Shown here one piece after another: positions 1 to 11,400 of a DNA stretch of 64,000 nt. The DNA comes from Cliona cf. orientalis (Eukaryota; Porifera; Demospongiae; Clionaida; Clionaidae). Every line of letters begins with the position of its first letter. The stretch's first letter is position 1. Position numbers and translations under genes: made by a program. The DNA is taken from contig OZ005689.1 in NCBI GenBank assembly GCA_963930775.1, forward strand, positions 15,376,923 through 15,440,922, written 5' to 3'. The notes under the pieces were generated by a model. It was not told where the DNA came from. It saw nothing but the letters and a program-made list of their open reading frames with translations, and did no database searches.

Positions 1-329
1 TCCAGCCCAACAGAGCCTTTCTCAGCTCAGGCTCCCCCAACCATGCCCTGCATGACACTAGTTATCATTATTGCAATATTGCTCTATGGAGCAACTTAAT
101 TTGCTCAATAACAGCCAAGGCTAAAGAAAAGGCTGAGTGCAATAAATGTCATGCATCCAAAGTGATGATTCCTAGCTACCACCTGCTTAGAAAAGTACAG
201 TTCCACTGAGCATACAGACACAGCACTTTGACAGCACTTCAGCTACAGACTGTACGTACATGTACCCCCCCCCCCCCCCCAAAGTATAATTGTGGTTGCA
301 TGTACATGCATACACACACAAGCACACAA

Positions 330-330
<1 letters not shown>

Positions 331-369
<39 letters not shown>
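331..369. repeat. (CA)n microsatellite, next to a poly-C tract
   Basis: An uninterrupted run of about 19 CA dinucleotides, preceded at about 267-281 by a poly-C run. The rest of 1-970 shows no exon I can defend. Confidence 0.95.
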
Positions 370-370
<1 letters not shown>

Positions 371-974
371 GAATGACTACCATACCCCTTGTGCATGTGC
401 CAAGGTACATGATTATACGACTACATCCATTGAGATTTTCCCGTAATTATTGCAGATTTGATAGAGAGAAATGCTGGTGATGGTATAAGAAACTATTACA
501 CACATTTAGGTGAGTCAGGCACATGTGCAGGTGCCGTATTCATTAGGCATACTCATATGTGTGTGTGTACGTGTACATACATGTACATGTATAATATTAT
601 ATGCGAAACAGAGTTAATTAGACTGATTAGAGTGCTAAAAATTCTCAGAAAAAGGTAAGCAGCTAAATTTGAATTATATCAGCATTTTTTGGCCAATTTG
701 CCGTTATATCCACCCACGTAATTTACGGTACCTTAACCAACACTCCTCAAGAGCAAAGTAATTTTAGAATGTTTATTCCACCTGGACCTTGACCTCTAAT
801 ACATTATTATATGGGAATAAATTCTGAGTCAGTTGAGTGTCAAGAAGAAAAGCGGATACTTATGCCCCCCTGGAGGACAAAGTAATTATTTCAGAGTTAA
901 CTAGTAAGATGAAACATTCATATTCCGGCCATAGAAAGTTAGCTTAGGCTATCAGTAAAGAGAACAAACACTTT

Positions 975-3900
975 CAGTACAATTGTGACTACTCGGCTGC
1001 CATTGAATGCCATACAAACGGTAAGTCTTCCTATACGTAATGGGGGCGTGGCATGTTATGTAGAGTACTATGGGACTAATATAGTGCAATTTTTCCATAT
1101 GGGTCTTGTCAGGTTTGTAGGGGAGTGGGAGAGATGGAGGGAGGAAGGGAGGAGGGGAGAGAGAGTACCGTGTATATTGTATTTTTCCAGCTGTCTCTGT
1201 GTGTGATGACTCACAACATGGCCAACTACCTTCAAATTGAAGAAGACAGTGATGCCAAAGGTACGTGTACGTATGTGCACACATTCTATAGTCAGACCGT
1301 TACTTATTGATTGAATGATGCAAGGCCATGCCTGTATATACATGTATGTGCTATAGTTATGTAGTAGTAGTAGTATACGTAAGAGACTAATTTTTATTTC
1401 AGTTGATAAGCTTCTTCTTCGCAAGTCCCCCAGTGGTACGGATGCCTCGCTGCGGTTGCCGTTCACATCAGGACAGGTGGCTACTCACAGATCTCCATCT
1501 TCCAGCTGTTTCTAATTAACAGCCAGCTGGTCCTGAGGCCCTTCAGCAAGTACACCTGTCCAATGGTCAGTGCTCTATGTACTATATGGAATCTATAGCC
1601 TCGCATTTGAGCTTTTTAATGTTTGATACTGAAGTTCCCAGGCCCATTCCCATTCTTGGAACGAGGCTATGGAATCTATCCAACGTACAATGTATAGACT
1701 CTAGCATTAATGATTATGTATGATCTGGATGTGCGTTTTTTATTGTGTTTTTTCAAGTCTCGTATGGCTATTTTTACAGCTACTCCACCATTTTTTTTCC
1801 TTTCAGGAAGTGTGCACGTAATAAGGCATTGCTTTGTTTGATATTCAGTGACTTATCAATAATTAACTTTCTTGTGTTTGTGTAAATTGTGTCTGCCTTC
1901 AGAACTCGAGTCTTGTTGACTTTTCGCTGACGAACCGTGAGTTGTGTGGAGTGTGTGTGTGCAGGAGTGAGGATGGGGAGGGGGAGGAGACCGTCGTCAA
2001 GAAAACTCTCTATGATGAGTAAGTCACCATGTTTACCTGTTTACTAAAGTACATGTACTGTACAACCCTCAATTTTTCCTAAGAAACTTTCATAGCACAA
2101 AGATTTTCGGATATAATTATGGTATTATAAGTTACCACATAGCATGTAAGAAGTAGCTGCCCATAAAGAAAGTCACCCTCTATATCTTAGACACTCGAAG
2201 ATTAAGTAGTACGTCTTTCATTTTTCTTTCAGTGCCATTCCTGGCTTCTGGCAGGCTGTGAAGCTGCTTCCAGACCCACCTGCAGAAGTCACTGTACTCA
2301 AGCAGAAAGACCCTAGGGTGAGTCGTTACACGTAACACATCAGTCAGAGACACCATAGTCGAGATCAGTAATTACTCCTTTAGTTCTCCCTAGCATACAC
2401 AAGGCATATCAGTGGAACAAGCCTTCAGTACAGAATTTCCTTCGATATATAAGTGTATAGGGAGATTTCAAAAGCTTTGGTGACATGCCTTAAATTTGAT
2501 TGGGGAGAACACTGTAGTAGTTGGTACATGTACTTCTGGCAACTGCAATATGCAAGCACTTAGTGACTAGCCAAAGTGTGCAATAGCTTCTGCAGTTTCT
2601 ATAGGTAAAATATGCATGTAATTTTGACCACAGGAAGCATACCTGGAGGCTATCTTCTACCCGGGATGGTTTGCATCGTCAGGAATCAGTCGTACCCTGG
2701 AGCTGTATGGAGTCAGTGAGGTGGAGGAAGGACAGCTGCCAATCATAACCACCATCAAGGTGGAGGCTGAGGTGAGTGTACATGTGAGGTGTTTCTTCAC
2801 AGTAGGAAGTAGAGTGAATATACACTGTAGATATTTTACATGTAACATAAAAGGTACTTTTTTCCTCTCTCCCTTCACACTATCTCTCCCTATCTCTCTC
2901 TCCCTCCCTCCTTCTGTTTCTTTGTGTGTGTGTGTGTGTGTGTGTTTCTGTTTTCCTCTCTTTTTCACTCTCCTCACTTTTCTACCTGTCCTCATTCTCT
3001 TTTCACTCTCCATGCCTCCCCACTTTCTGTCTTTACCTCTCTCCCTCCCCTCTCTCTCCCACTCTCTCTTCCCCTCAGCTCCATGCCTCTGCTGGTTCCC
3101 AAGAGCTCTCTCATGACGAGTACAGAGACCTGTGTATGCAGTGCTGGACAAAGTTCTACGGCTGTTGTAACGAGTACCACAAGCTGCTCTCACAGCCGCT
3201 GAACGTGTTTCTGGATCCTGGAACTGGAATGGGACTGATATTGAAGAAGGGTATGGCCTCATTTCTGAGACCGGATGATGTCATGATCAAGATAGCATTT
3301 AATGAGTATGGTAAGTAGATAAATCTACTCTTTGAAGTATGGACCTGTATACATTATTGTGCCAATGTTGTATACTTTGTATTACCTGTAGAATCGAAGG
3401 ATCTGCATCATTTTGTGAAGTGCATGAAGGAGCTCTGTGCCACTGTCAATGATGATGTCCTCGACATCTTTCTAATTGAACTGGGGTACCGGGGGCATCC
3501 TCCTCCCATCACCATGGCAACAGACATAGCAGCTGCCCTGCATGAAGAGTGAGTCAAACTTGCATGTATGTGCACGACTTCAGGCAAGGAAGAACTTCAA
3601 ATTTGATGAAACTGGGAAAGAGGGGAGGTATTATAGGATCTTGATGGCGCTTTTGCTCAGTGTAATCTTTAACCAAAGCACTTTTAGAACCCCTCCATTC
3701 CCACATCAAAAAGTACTGAAGGTGATACGTTAATTATATGAACCCTTGACCATCTCCCCAGTAGCTGCATAGTGTAATGGTGCTTGTGGTAAAAGGTCGT
3801 CAATAGAATGCGTACACATCGATCGATGCTCGCCCCAGAAATCATGGAGATGGCGTCTAAGATCGACTCTCAGCCTTGACAGCGACAAGTTTCGATGCTT

Positions 3901-5622
3901 CAATCACAGAGACGAACTCGACAGTACAGTATTCCTTCCGAACTTCAGGTTGGTCACGCTGCTGCAGTCGCGCGCGGACCAGCCCCTTGTGACAATGCGT
4001 GCTATATATAGCGCAAGGCTAGCTTTATTTATCCACGGCATTACGTAAGCCAAGAAAACACGTGAAGTTCAACCAACAGTACTTTTCATAGAAAGTAGCG
4101 CTCAGCTTGTAATGTATTCGCTGGATACACGCGTAAGATACTCTACATATTTACTGATTTTCAAGTCCCAGAAAGGCTCCAGCGAGGCCCTGAATTTTCT
4201 CATAATTACCTCATAGATTACCTAAGAGATTACACCATAGGTTTCATCATAATTACACCATAATTACCTCATAACCACAGAAAAGTAAATTGCTACTGGG
4301 AAGATAACTATAATAATATTATATCAATATCCCTGAAGTATATGCTGTGGAAAACAGCATTATACTGCTATTTTCTTCCGCAGAGGTGGTGACACTGGTG
4401 TAGCTTCACAGCTGAGCTCTGTTGACATAGAGACCAAGCTGGAAATGATGCAGACAACTCAATGGAGGAAGGCATGTCCTGCGCCCCCCTCTCCCCCTCC
4501 CTCCCTCTCTTTTTCTTATTTTCTCTCTCTCTCTCTCCCTCCCTCTCTCTCTTATTTTTTTCTCTCTGTCTCTCTCTCTCTCTCTCATTCTTTTCTCTCT
4601 GTCTCTCTCTCCCTTTCTCTCTTCTCTTTTCCCTTCCATAATAAATCACTTTCTGTCTATGTACATGTACATGTATAAATATTTTCCCTTGGTACACAGA
4701 TGGAGTTGATTACCAGTACCAGACGGTTGCAGCACAGCTGTTCGCCAGTCGCGTTGCCACAACAATTCTAGGCTCCGCCCTCGAGGAGGTGTGTCACTCG
4801 AGGGCGGTATTTTGCCGAGATCTGCTCATTCTTCTCTGCGTCCTCAAGTATAACTCTGTATATGAGGTAATTTTACATCATCATTATTATAAGTCTACAT
4901 GCACAGTGCATGCTGGATGGACTATTGTAGAGTTGATCAGTGATTCCACAACTAGTCGCCAAATTAGCCAATGGCTACAACTTATTCCACCTACTAACCC
5001 CTTCATGGAGTTTGACTAGCACAATTATATTGATTGTTGTGTGAAATAGAGATGTTTATGCATGTGATATGATTGTCATGTGACCTATGCAGGCTCCACC
5101 CACCTTGAGTAGTAAGTTCATCCCTCGTGTTTCTACTCTTCTGCTGAACTACTCCACCCTCCACTGGCTCACAACTGCCACGCCCTTCCAACCAACACAC
5201 ACTTCATAGTGAGTACTGAATCTAATACAGCGTATGGGGGAAAAATAATTTCAATTTTGAAAATACGCGTTTTTTTCTGGGTCGTCACTTGGTCCACTGT
5301 TATATAAACGTTCTGAGAATTCGTAAAATGCCAATTTCTTTCGTTAAATTGGATCATAATATATGCTGTATTTGATTATCCGGTAACTACGGTAATAGCT
5401 TTGTGGGTATAGTCTACCTGTACATACATTGTATGACTGACACGATTATGTACACGTACATGTACCAGTATTCATCATTAGCTATCTTTTTGTTTAGTGA
5501 TGCTAATTTGAAGCAGATGGCCTCACTTGAGATCTCGAGTCACTCCTCAAGACATGTGCCTGGTCAATCAGTCTATTGTGCACACATCCTGTTTTGTGTA
5601 TACTGTATAGCAGCAGGCCTAG
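975..5622 (+). CDS. NUP160: Nuclear pore protein NUP160, central part only (possible pseudogene or assembly-damaged gene)
   Basis: NUP160 is a scaffold subunit of the Y-shaped (NUP107-160) nuclear pore complex. Exons read: 975-1020 (weak), 1191-1260, 1403-1565, 1903-2018, 2233-2317, 2634-2771, 3079-3310, 3392-3548, 4384-4475, 4700-4866, 5093-5208 and 5498-5622 (3' limit uncertain). All have GT-AG borders and compatible phases except one break. Signatures shared with vertebrate NUP160 include SIFQLFL, DPREAYLEAIFYPGWF, WTKFYGCCNEY followed by ILKKGMASFLRP, and CRDLLILLCVL. About 500 codons are covered, the end of the beta-propeller and the start of the helical region. Inside 1403-1565 the frame must change at the five-C run at 1427-1431: upstream residues (DKLLLRKSP) and downstream residues (VAVHIRTGGYSQISIFQL) both align with the family but lie in different frames. 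N-terminal exons would lie before the window. No C-terminal exon was recognised between 5622 and 7491. The gene is therefore either truncated here or split by assembly. Confidence 0.85.
2870..3070. repeat. CT-rich intron stretch with (TG)n
   Basis: A pyrimidine-rich tract in the NUP160 intron, with about 12 TG units near 2921-2944. It merges into the polypyrimidine tract before the acceptor at 3078. A similar CT tract fills about 4480-4635 in a later intron. Confidence 0.85.
3752..4290 (+). repeat. Dispersed repeat family R2, copy 1
   Basis: It lies inside a NUP160 intron. Its 3' half (about 3990-4280, starting GCTATATATAGCGCAAGGCT) recurs nearly identically at about 44767-45055, and in reverse orientation at about 19720-19935. 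Its 5' end (AGTAGCTG...GGTAAAAGGTCGTCAATA) recurs near 51740-51785. It carries several TCATAATTACCTCATA-like units at its 3' end. No coding potential was recognised. Confidence 0.75.
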
Positions 5623-5639
5623 GTACATGTAACTTTGGC

Positions 5640-7002
5640 CAGAATTAAATTTGGTGAAATGGCTCTCCATTGATATTGATTTTATCATTAAATTTGCTTA
5701 AAACTACCTCATACATACATGTACCATAATATAGCCGCAAAATTGGGCGGCCTATAATATTATTGCAACCGCCAAATTCATAGGTGGCGGAACCGGGGGG
5801 GGGGGGCAGGGGGCAGTTCCCCCCCACTTTCAGAGAAGGGGGGGCATTGCCCCCCCCCCCCCCCCCCCCAAATTCCAGGGCCTAATGAGGTCACAAATCA
5901 GCAGACTTATCTCTTTAAATTTCATGATAGATACACCAAGATACAGTCAAAAGCTGCCTAGAATAGCCTCAAAAGTCTATCATTGTGCCAATTTTCCATC
6001 GTTTCTTTCTTTTTCTTTTTGAGTAGGTGCAGGAATTAAGCTAACAACCCAGTCATGATCAAAACTGATTATCCCCATCCCCTATAATATGAGGATAGTG
6101 AATTTCTCCCACATGCATACAATATCTAACTTAGTATAAGGAAAGCACCAATGGGTCACCATCGACAGGTGCATGATAAGAGAAAAGCAAGCGTAGGGAT
6201 GTATAGTGGATGTGATTATCCTACAAATCTTGTTTTTGTGTACATTGACCCTGCCATCCCTACTTCATCTTTCAATTACATTGTTTTTTATGCTTGTAAT
6301 ATAATATATCACTCATCAGAAGGTCACGTGAACATGAATACCCATTACTATTAAACAGTCCCCTTAATAAGGTGTCTGCGGGAGAGTAAGTTTGAAAGGG
6401 AAATGTGACATGCCACAATGTGGAAGTAAAAGTCCCTGTCTTGTCATTTCACCATTATTCACCATCTAAAGAGAGCTAGAATTAATATAGGAAAATCAGT
6501 ACAATCTTAGAATTTGAATAAAGCTCATAATAATTATATAAGCATAATAATATTATTATTATACCAAGCCACATTATCATAATAAAGCGAGAACTGCAGT
6601 GATCATGAGATACAAAAGCAGGTATAGCTACTGCCATGCATAAGCGATCAGATTCACAAACTGAGCTGAATGCAATTTGAATGCACATGGACAGTCAGTT
6701 GGGCGATAAATGCTATAATTATACCAGGTATACTACACATGCTATACACTGCAGTAAGGAGAGGAGAGTACCTAATACCCACATAAAGCAATTAAGGATG
6801 TTTTTGAAGTACAAGCATTAACATCACCAGACATACCTTTGTACAATAGATATGATAGATTTGTATGTACAGTACGTAATTATGATATTGCAGAAAATAG
6901 AGGGTGAGTGTACTTCCAGCTTTAGATTATAGATAATATCATATTATTATTCTTGTACACTATAGCTAGTTAGTGATTCACTCTATTTATTACAAAAAAC
7001 AA
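5640..7002. other. Intergenic stretch with G/C-tract repeat and R1 repeat copy
   Basis: No exon was recognised. At 5783-5880 there is a G-run/C-run pair in a GGCGGAAC...CCAAATTCC context, seen repeatedly in this window. At about 6175-6320 lies a copy of the R1 family (TAGGGATGTATAGTGGA ... CCATCCCTACTTCA). From 6320 to 7000 I see only AT-rich unique DNA. Confidence 0.6.
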
Positions 7003-7007
7003 TAAGG

Positions 7008-7386
7008 CTGCTACCAGGAGCATATGAGCCGTCCAAAGGGCAGCGAAGGAGCATCCAACTAGCTACCGTAGGGTTGGCGCTGTAGCATGTGTTAATAATT
7101 TATTTTGGAACATGCAGCTGGTGCAGTGCAAAGCTGGTTACTTTTGTACAAGCCACACTGTACTAGCTAATTGACTTGGTCTGTAGTGTGGTTGTAGACT
7201 GTTTACTATGGGCAGTGCTATCACTATGGAGATCGGTCAGAGCTTAACCAATAGAAGTACCCTGCGGCTGGCCACTACATATAAATATATATGGTAAAGC
7301 ATTGCTAATAAACTTCGCCCAACATATCTGATACGCAGTCGGACGCTCTTTCGCTGCCCTTTGGGCGGCTCATATGCTCCTGCTGT
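7008..7386. mobile_element. MITE-like element with about 40-bp terminal inverted repeats
   Basis: The left end holds AGGAGCATATGAGCCGTCC followed by AAAGGGCAGCGAA. The right end holds the reverse complement (TTCGCTGCCCTTTGGGCGG then CTCATATGCTCCT) with two or three mismatches. The interior of about 300 bp is AT-rich and non-coding. It sits just downstream of the stop codon of the large minus-strand receptor gene. Confidence 0.8.
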
Positions 7387-7491
7387 TACATGGAATGAAC
7401 AGTCTAGAGTTTTTCACACATCTAATCTACCATTAATTTTACTCTCTTTTTATGTATTTAAATCAGTAAAGAACCTCTGTTGTTATTGATG

Positions 7492-8404
7492 TCAATAAAT
7501 TGTTTCATAGATCTTCTCTTCAACTAAATGGTCCTTCACTATTTCATAAGCAACATTATTATCCAAAGCAATGAGTTGCTCAGACTTATAATCCATTAAA
7601 TCGCCATATGATGGATTAGTTTCAACTTCAATATTTGTTATTGTATTCATGGTTGTGGCTGAACATGAATTACTCAAGCACATATCACTAGATGGGATGG
7701 ATGCCTGTATTAATAATTTTTTTCAATAAGGATATACACTTACTTCATCTTCTTTAACTGTCCATCTGTGGACGTTCGTAATTTCCTGAGAATAATGTTT
7801 ATTAGTGCTTCATGAGATAGAGGGACAATCTGACTTTGACTTACTTAACAGCTAGGTATATCAGTATCAAGACAGTGAGGCCCACTAGAGAAAGAACGAC
7901 TGCAATGTATGTTATTATTGATAATTCAACTGAAACAGGTGGCTGAGAGTTGACATCCTAAAAATATTACAGTGCCGTATTAAACATAATTAAGATTAAT
8001 TTACTGTGTCTCATCTCCACTCAGTCCAAAGCTTCTGTGGGCAGGTGGCTGGAAATGGTTCTGTAATCATAACTTTGGTAGGGAATGGTCGTCAAAATCA
8101 AAAGTTCAGCTGTTAAGAAATTGAAACGATAGACTTTTGCTGGGGGGGGGGGAGACCAAATTTGGTAAAGGTTGTCACGTTTATGCACACGCGTAGCCCT
8201 GCCACTTACGTAGTGCGTGAGTGGAAACATTGCAAATGCATGGCTTCCCTATACAAACATACGAGGAAACTTGGTGCTATGTGAATCTTAAGAAGTTTCA
8301 GGGTCAGTCCATTCTGTGTGCTCACGTGAAACATTGTCATGAATAGCTAGTTTCCTAGAATCTCAAACACTGTTTACATTAATTTTTGTAACTTAGTGTG
8401 TAAT

Positions 8405-8435
<31 letters not shown>

Positions 8436-11400
8436 TGGGGGGAGGGGAACGTACGTGCATGTTTCATTTGTTCTCAAAACTTTTTGCCCTATCCCGGACC
8501 CTGACAAACATGTGCTCATGTGTTGGTAAGCATGACATAAGGAAGTATATCTTTAAGTGCTGATGCAATAAAATAAATCTTTAGTACATGAACTTACGAA
8601 TAATAGTATTCCAAAGTGTCCGAATTGTGAGCACTCACACACTACCTTACTGCCATCCCTGACTACCTCCCTACAATCTATAGATGACCATGCTCCAATT
8701 GTTCCTATCAATTTTTAATACAATGAAGTTTTCATGATTTACTAATAATTCCTATTAGGTATTGCATTATTACCTTCTAGAGTAGGATTCCATCTAGCAC
8801 AGTGTTTTTGATAGATATCCACCTATAATATTTTGCAGAAGAACATAAATAGCTAATTATTGTGAGGAATACTCATTTTATGTCCCTCTTACAGTGCTTC
8901 TGGAATGAAATGTAGCCCTAACTCCCATTGGAAGAGTGCCATTCTTTGAGCAAGTAATCCTTGCTCCAATAATCAAGGAAGCAAGTTGATTTGTTGAATT
9001 TCTTGGTTGAAAGAAAGTATCCAAAAGAAACATTGAATAAGTGAGTCTCTGAGGTTGGGAACCAGAACTGCAGTAATCTGCTAATTCCTCCGAGATGTGG
9101 ATTGCTGCTGTGGCATTGCTCGAAATTTCCATTTCAGTTTCAACTGTCATTGTCGTAAAATCAGAAATACCACCAGTGACATTCATAGCCTTTTCAATTG
9201 AATCTAAATTAATGACAAATGTCTCTCCTTTAAAGAAGTTTTGGATATAAAGTGCAAATGTTCTATATGAATAGACTGTGGCATTTTGAGATGATCCAAT
9301 TTCAACCCTGTCCAAAAACTTTGCCAGGCTTTGTAGCAATCTGTACATGTGGAGCTGCTTCATAATCTGTTATTATCCTGTGTATATTATACCTTGAAGA
9401 TGACAGATTATTCATCCCACTTTCCAGAATAGTATCTCTGTTTACTAATTGAAGATTATCAATTGCTCTTAAATAATTAGCTCGTATCTGCATGAAAGAT
9501 TATAATTAGTGACTAGTCAGAGTCTTGGAAAAAAGATCACTAACCATCGGATTAATAATTGCTTCATCAGTCAGATTTTCAATGACTAAGGATGTTAAGA
9601 ATACATCTTTACTGGTGAAATTTCCAGATTTTGTTGTAATGTTTGCAACTGCCTCTGCTCTTGTTAATGACTCTCCATTTCTTTTCTGTTTTTGCGAAGG
9701 TCAAATTGTACAATCATAACAATTAATTACATTTTTAATCAAAGACTTATATAGCAAGAAATTTTCAACTTTTGTGGGTAGACGATAATTTTCATTATAA
9801 TAAAGTATGCAGGATTAACCTTTGTGGCTACACTACTAGTTGATTGCTAAATTTCTCACTATAGTTACAAATACAAATAAAGGGAAATGTCTATGAACCC
9901 TTCTCCCGTTCAATTTGCCCCGATGTGCGTTTCCCGATGCGTGAACCCCTCTCCCGACATTTGTTTTCCTGACACGTGAACCCCTCTCCTAATGTGCGAT
10001 TTCCGATGTGTGAACCCCTTTCAGCAGCGTGTGATTTCCAACGTGCGAAACTTCTGAAACTGTTCGGATATATTTTATAATTATATGACAGGTAGCTATG
10101 CTGTATCTACACAAAGTAGGTTTTCATGCATGCAGGTCCTGTATACAGCTAATTACACAACACAAATCAACAATAATTATTAAATTAACTAGTATAATTA
10201 TTATTAAAGAGTTCGGAAGTGCCTGATCAGTGCACTTCTGATGACATGTGTAAACCACTGAACGCTTCAGGAGACAAACACACATCAAGAAAAACATACC
10301 TCTGACAAGGCCAATGTGGAAAAAGTATGGAGCGGGAAACCAACAAAGGGACAACGCATGTCGGAAAAAATGAAGTTGGGAAAAGTACTGGGGAGGAAGA
10401 TGAACGTCAGGAGAGGGGTGACCATTCACGTGGCGGAAATCGCACATCGGGAAACACACGTCATTGGGGCAAGATGAACATTGGGATCAATGTGTATCAC
10501 GGATAGTGTCCTTCTCGGCCCCTTTAGGTAATGCCAGAGATATTTAATTAATAAAAGTGTTAATATTCTAGAAGCACCTATTCTAACTAATCTGTGGAAA
10601 CAAAGCTGGCAAAATATCACTAATTTATTTGTCAATGAGTTTCTACTTGATATGTATAGCTAAACATTATAAATAATTATAATACTTACCTGAGTAGCTA
10701 AGCTACATAGTCGGTTCGTCACCTCATTTGTAACTGAATCACATTGATTATAGTTTACATTTTCCCATTGTCCACCCTGAGAGTAGGTTCCACCACAAGC
10801 TCTACTTGCCATTTGCCCGGATTGTAAAACATCTTCACAGGGACATGGTAGTTGAATCTCTTGTCCAATAGCTAATTCTGGCCACAAAATATCATCAACT
10901 GTATCAGTATTGCAGCCATCTACAAGTAAAATATCATTATTACAATAGTAATTGGGCAGAAACCGTTAACAGTTATTAAAGCTGCTTTAAAAAGGGTATT
11001 AAGAAATGTGATGTTGCAGTTTCTATACAATGGTGTAGACACAAAAATTTAATAGTTCAGAAAGCATCATGTAGTGTTATAGTTAACCTGTCTCATATAG
11101 ATTCTACTCTCAGGTTTCAGTATACGAAATTCAAGCCTTTCAAAGAAGCTAGCATGCAAGCTGGGAATAGCTACCTCCATGGCCTACATACAAGGTCAAC
11201 CAACTGAAAAACCTTTGGATAATGATCAGCCTAACAGCTACTGACTAGCCCAGACTCAACGTTATATATGAAATCTATAACTTCATTCAAAGCAGGGTCC
11301 TTACCTTTCATGTTCAATAGTGAATGTCACAGTGATAAAATTTCACATGATATTATTATGATAATATTAATTTTAAAGTATCTCATCCTCGTTAAACATT

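Noticed and set aside
456..509. Possible NUP160 exon with good splice borders
   Set aside because: Its only open frame does not join in phase to the next candidate exon, and it does not resemble NUP160.
9367..9392. A 26-base intron between two GAIN exons
   Set aside because: Its use leaves the next exon in a frame with an immediate stop. A 52-base intron (9341-9392) with acceptor ATGTACAG keeps the phase.
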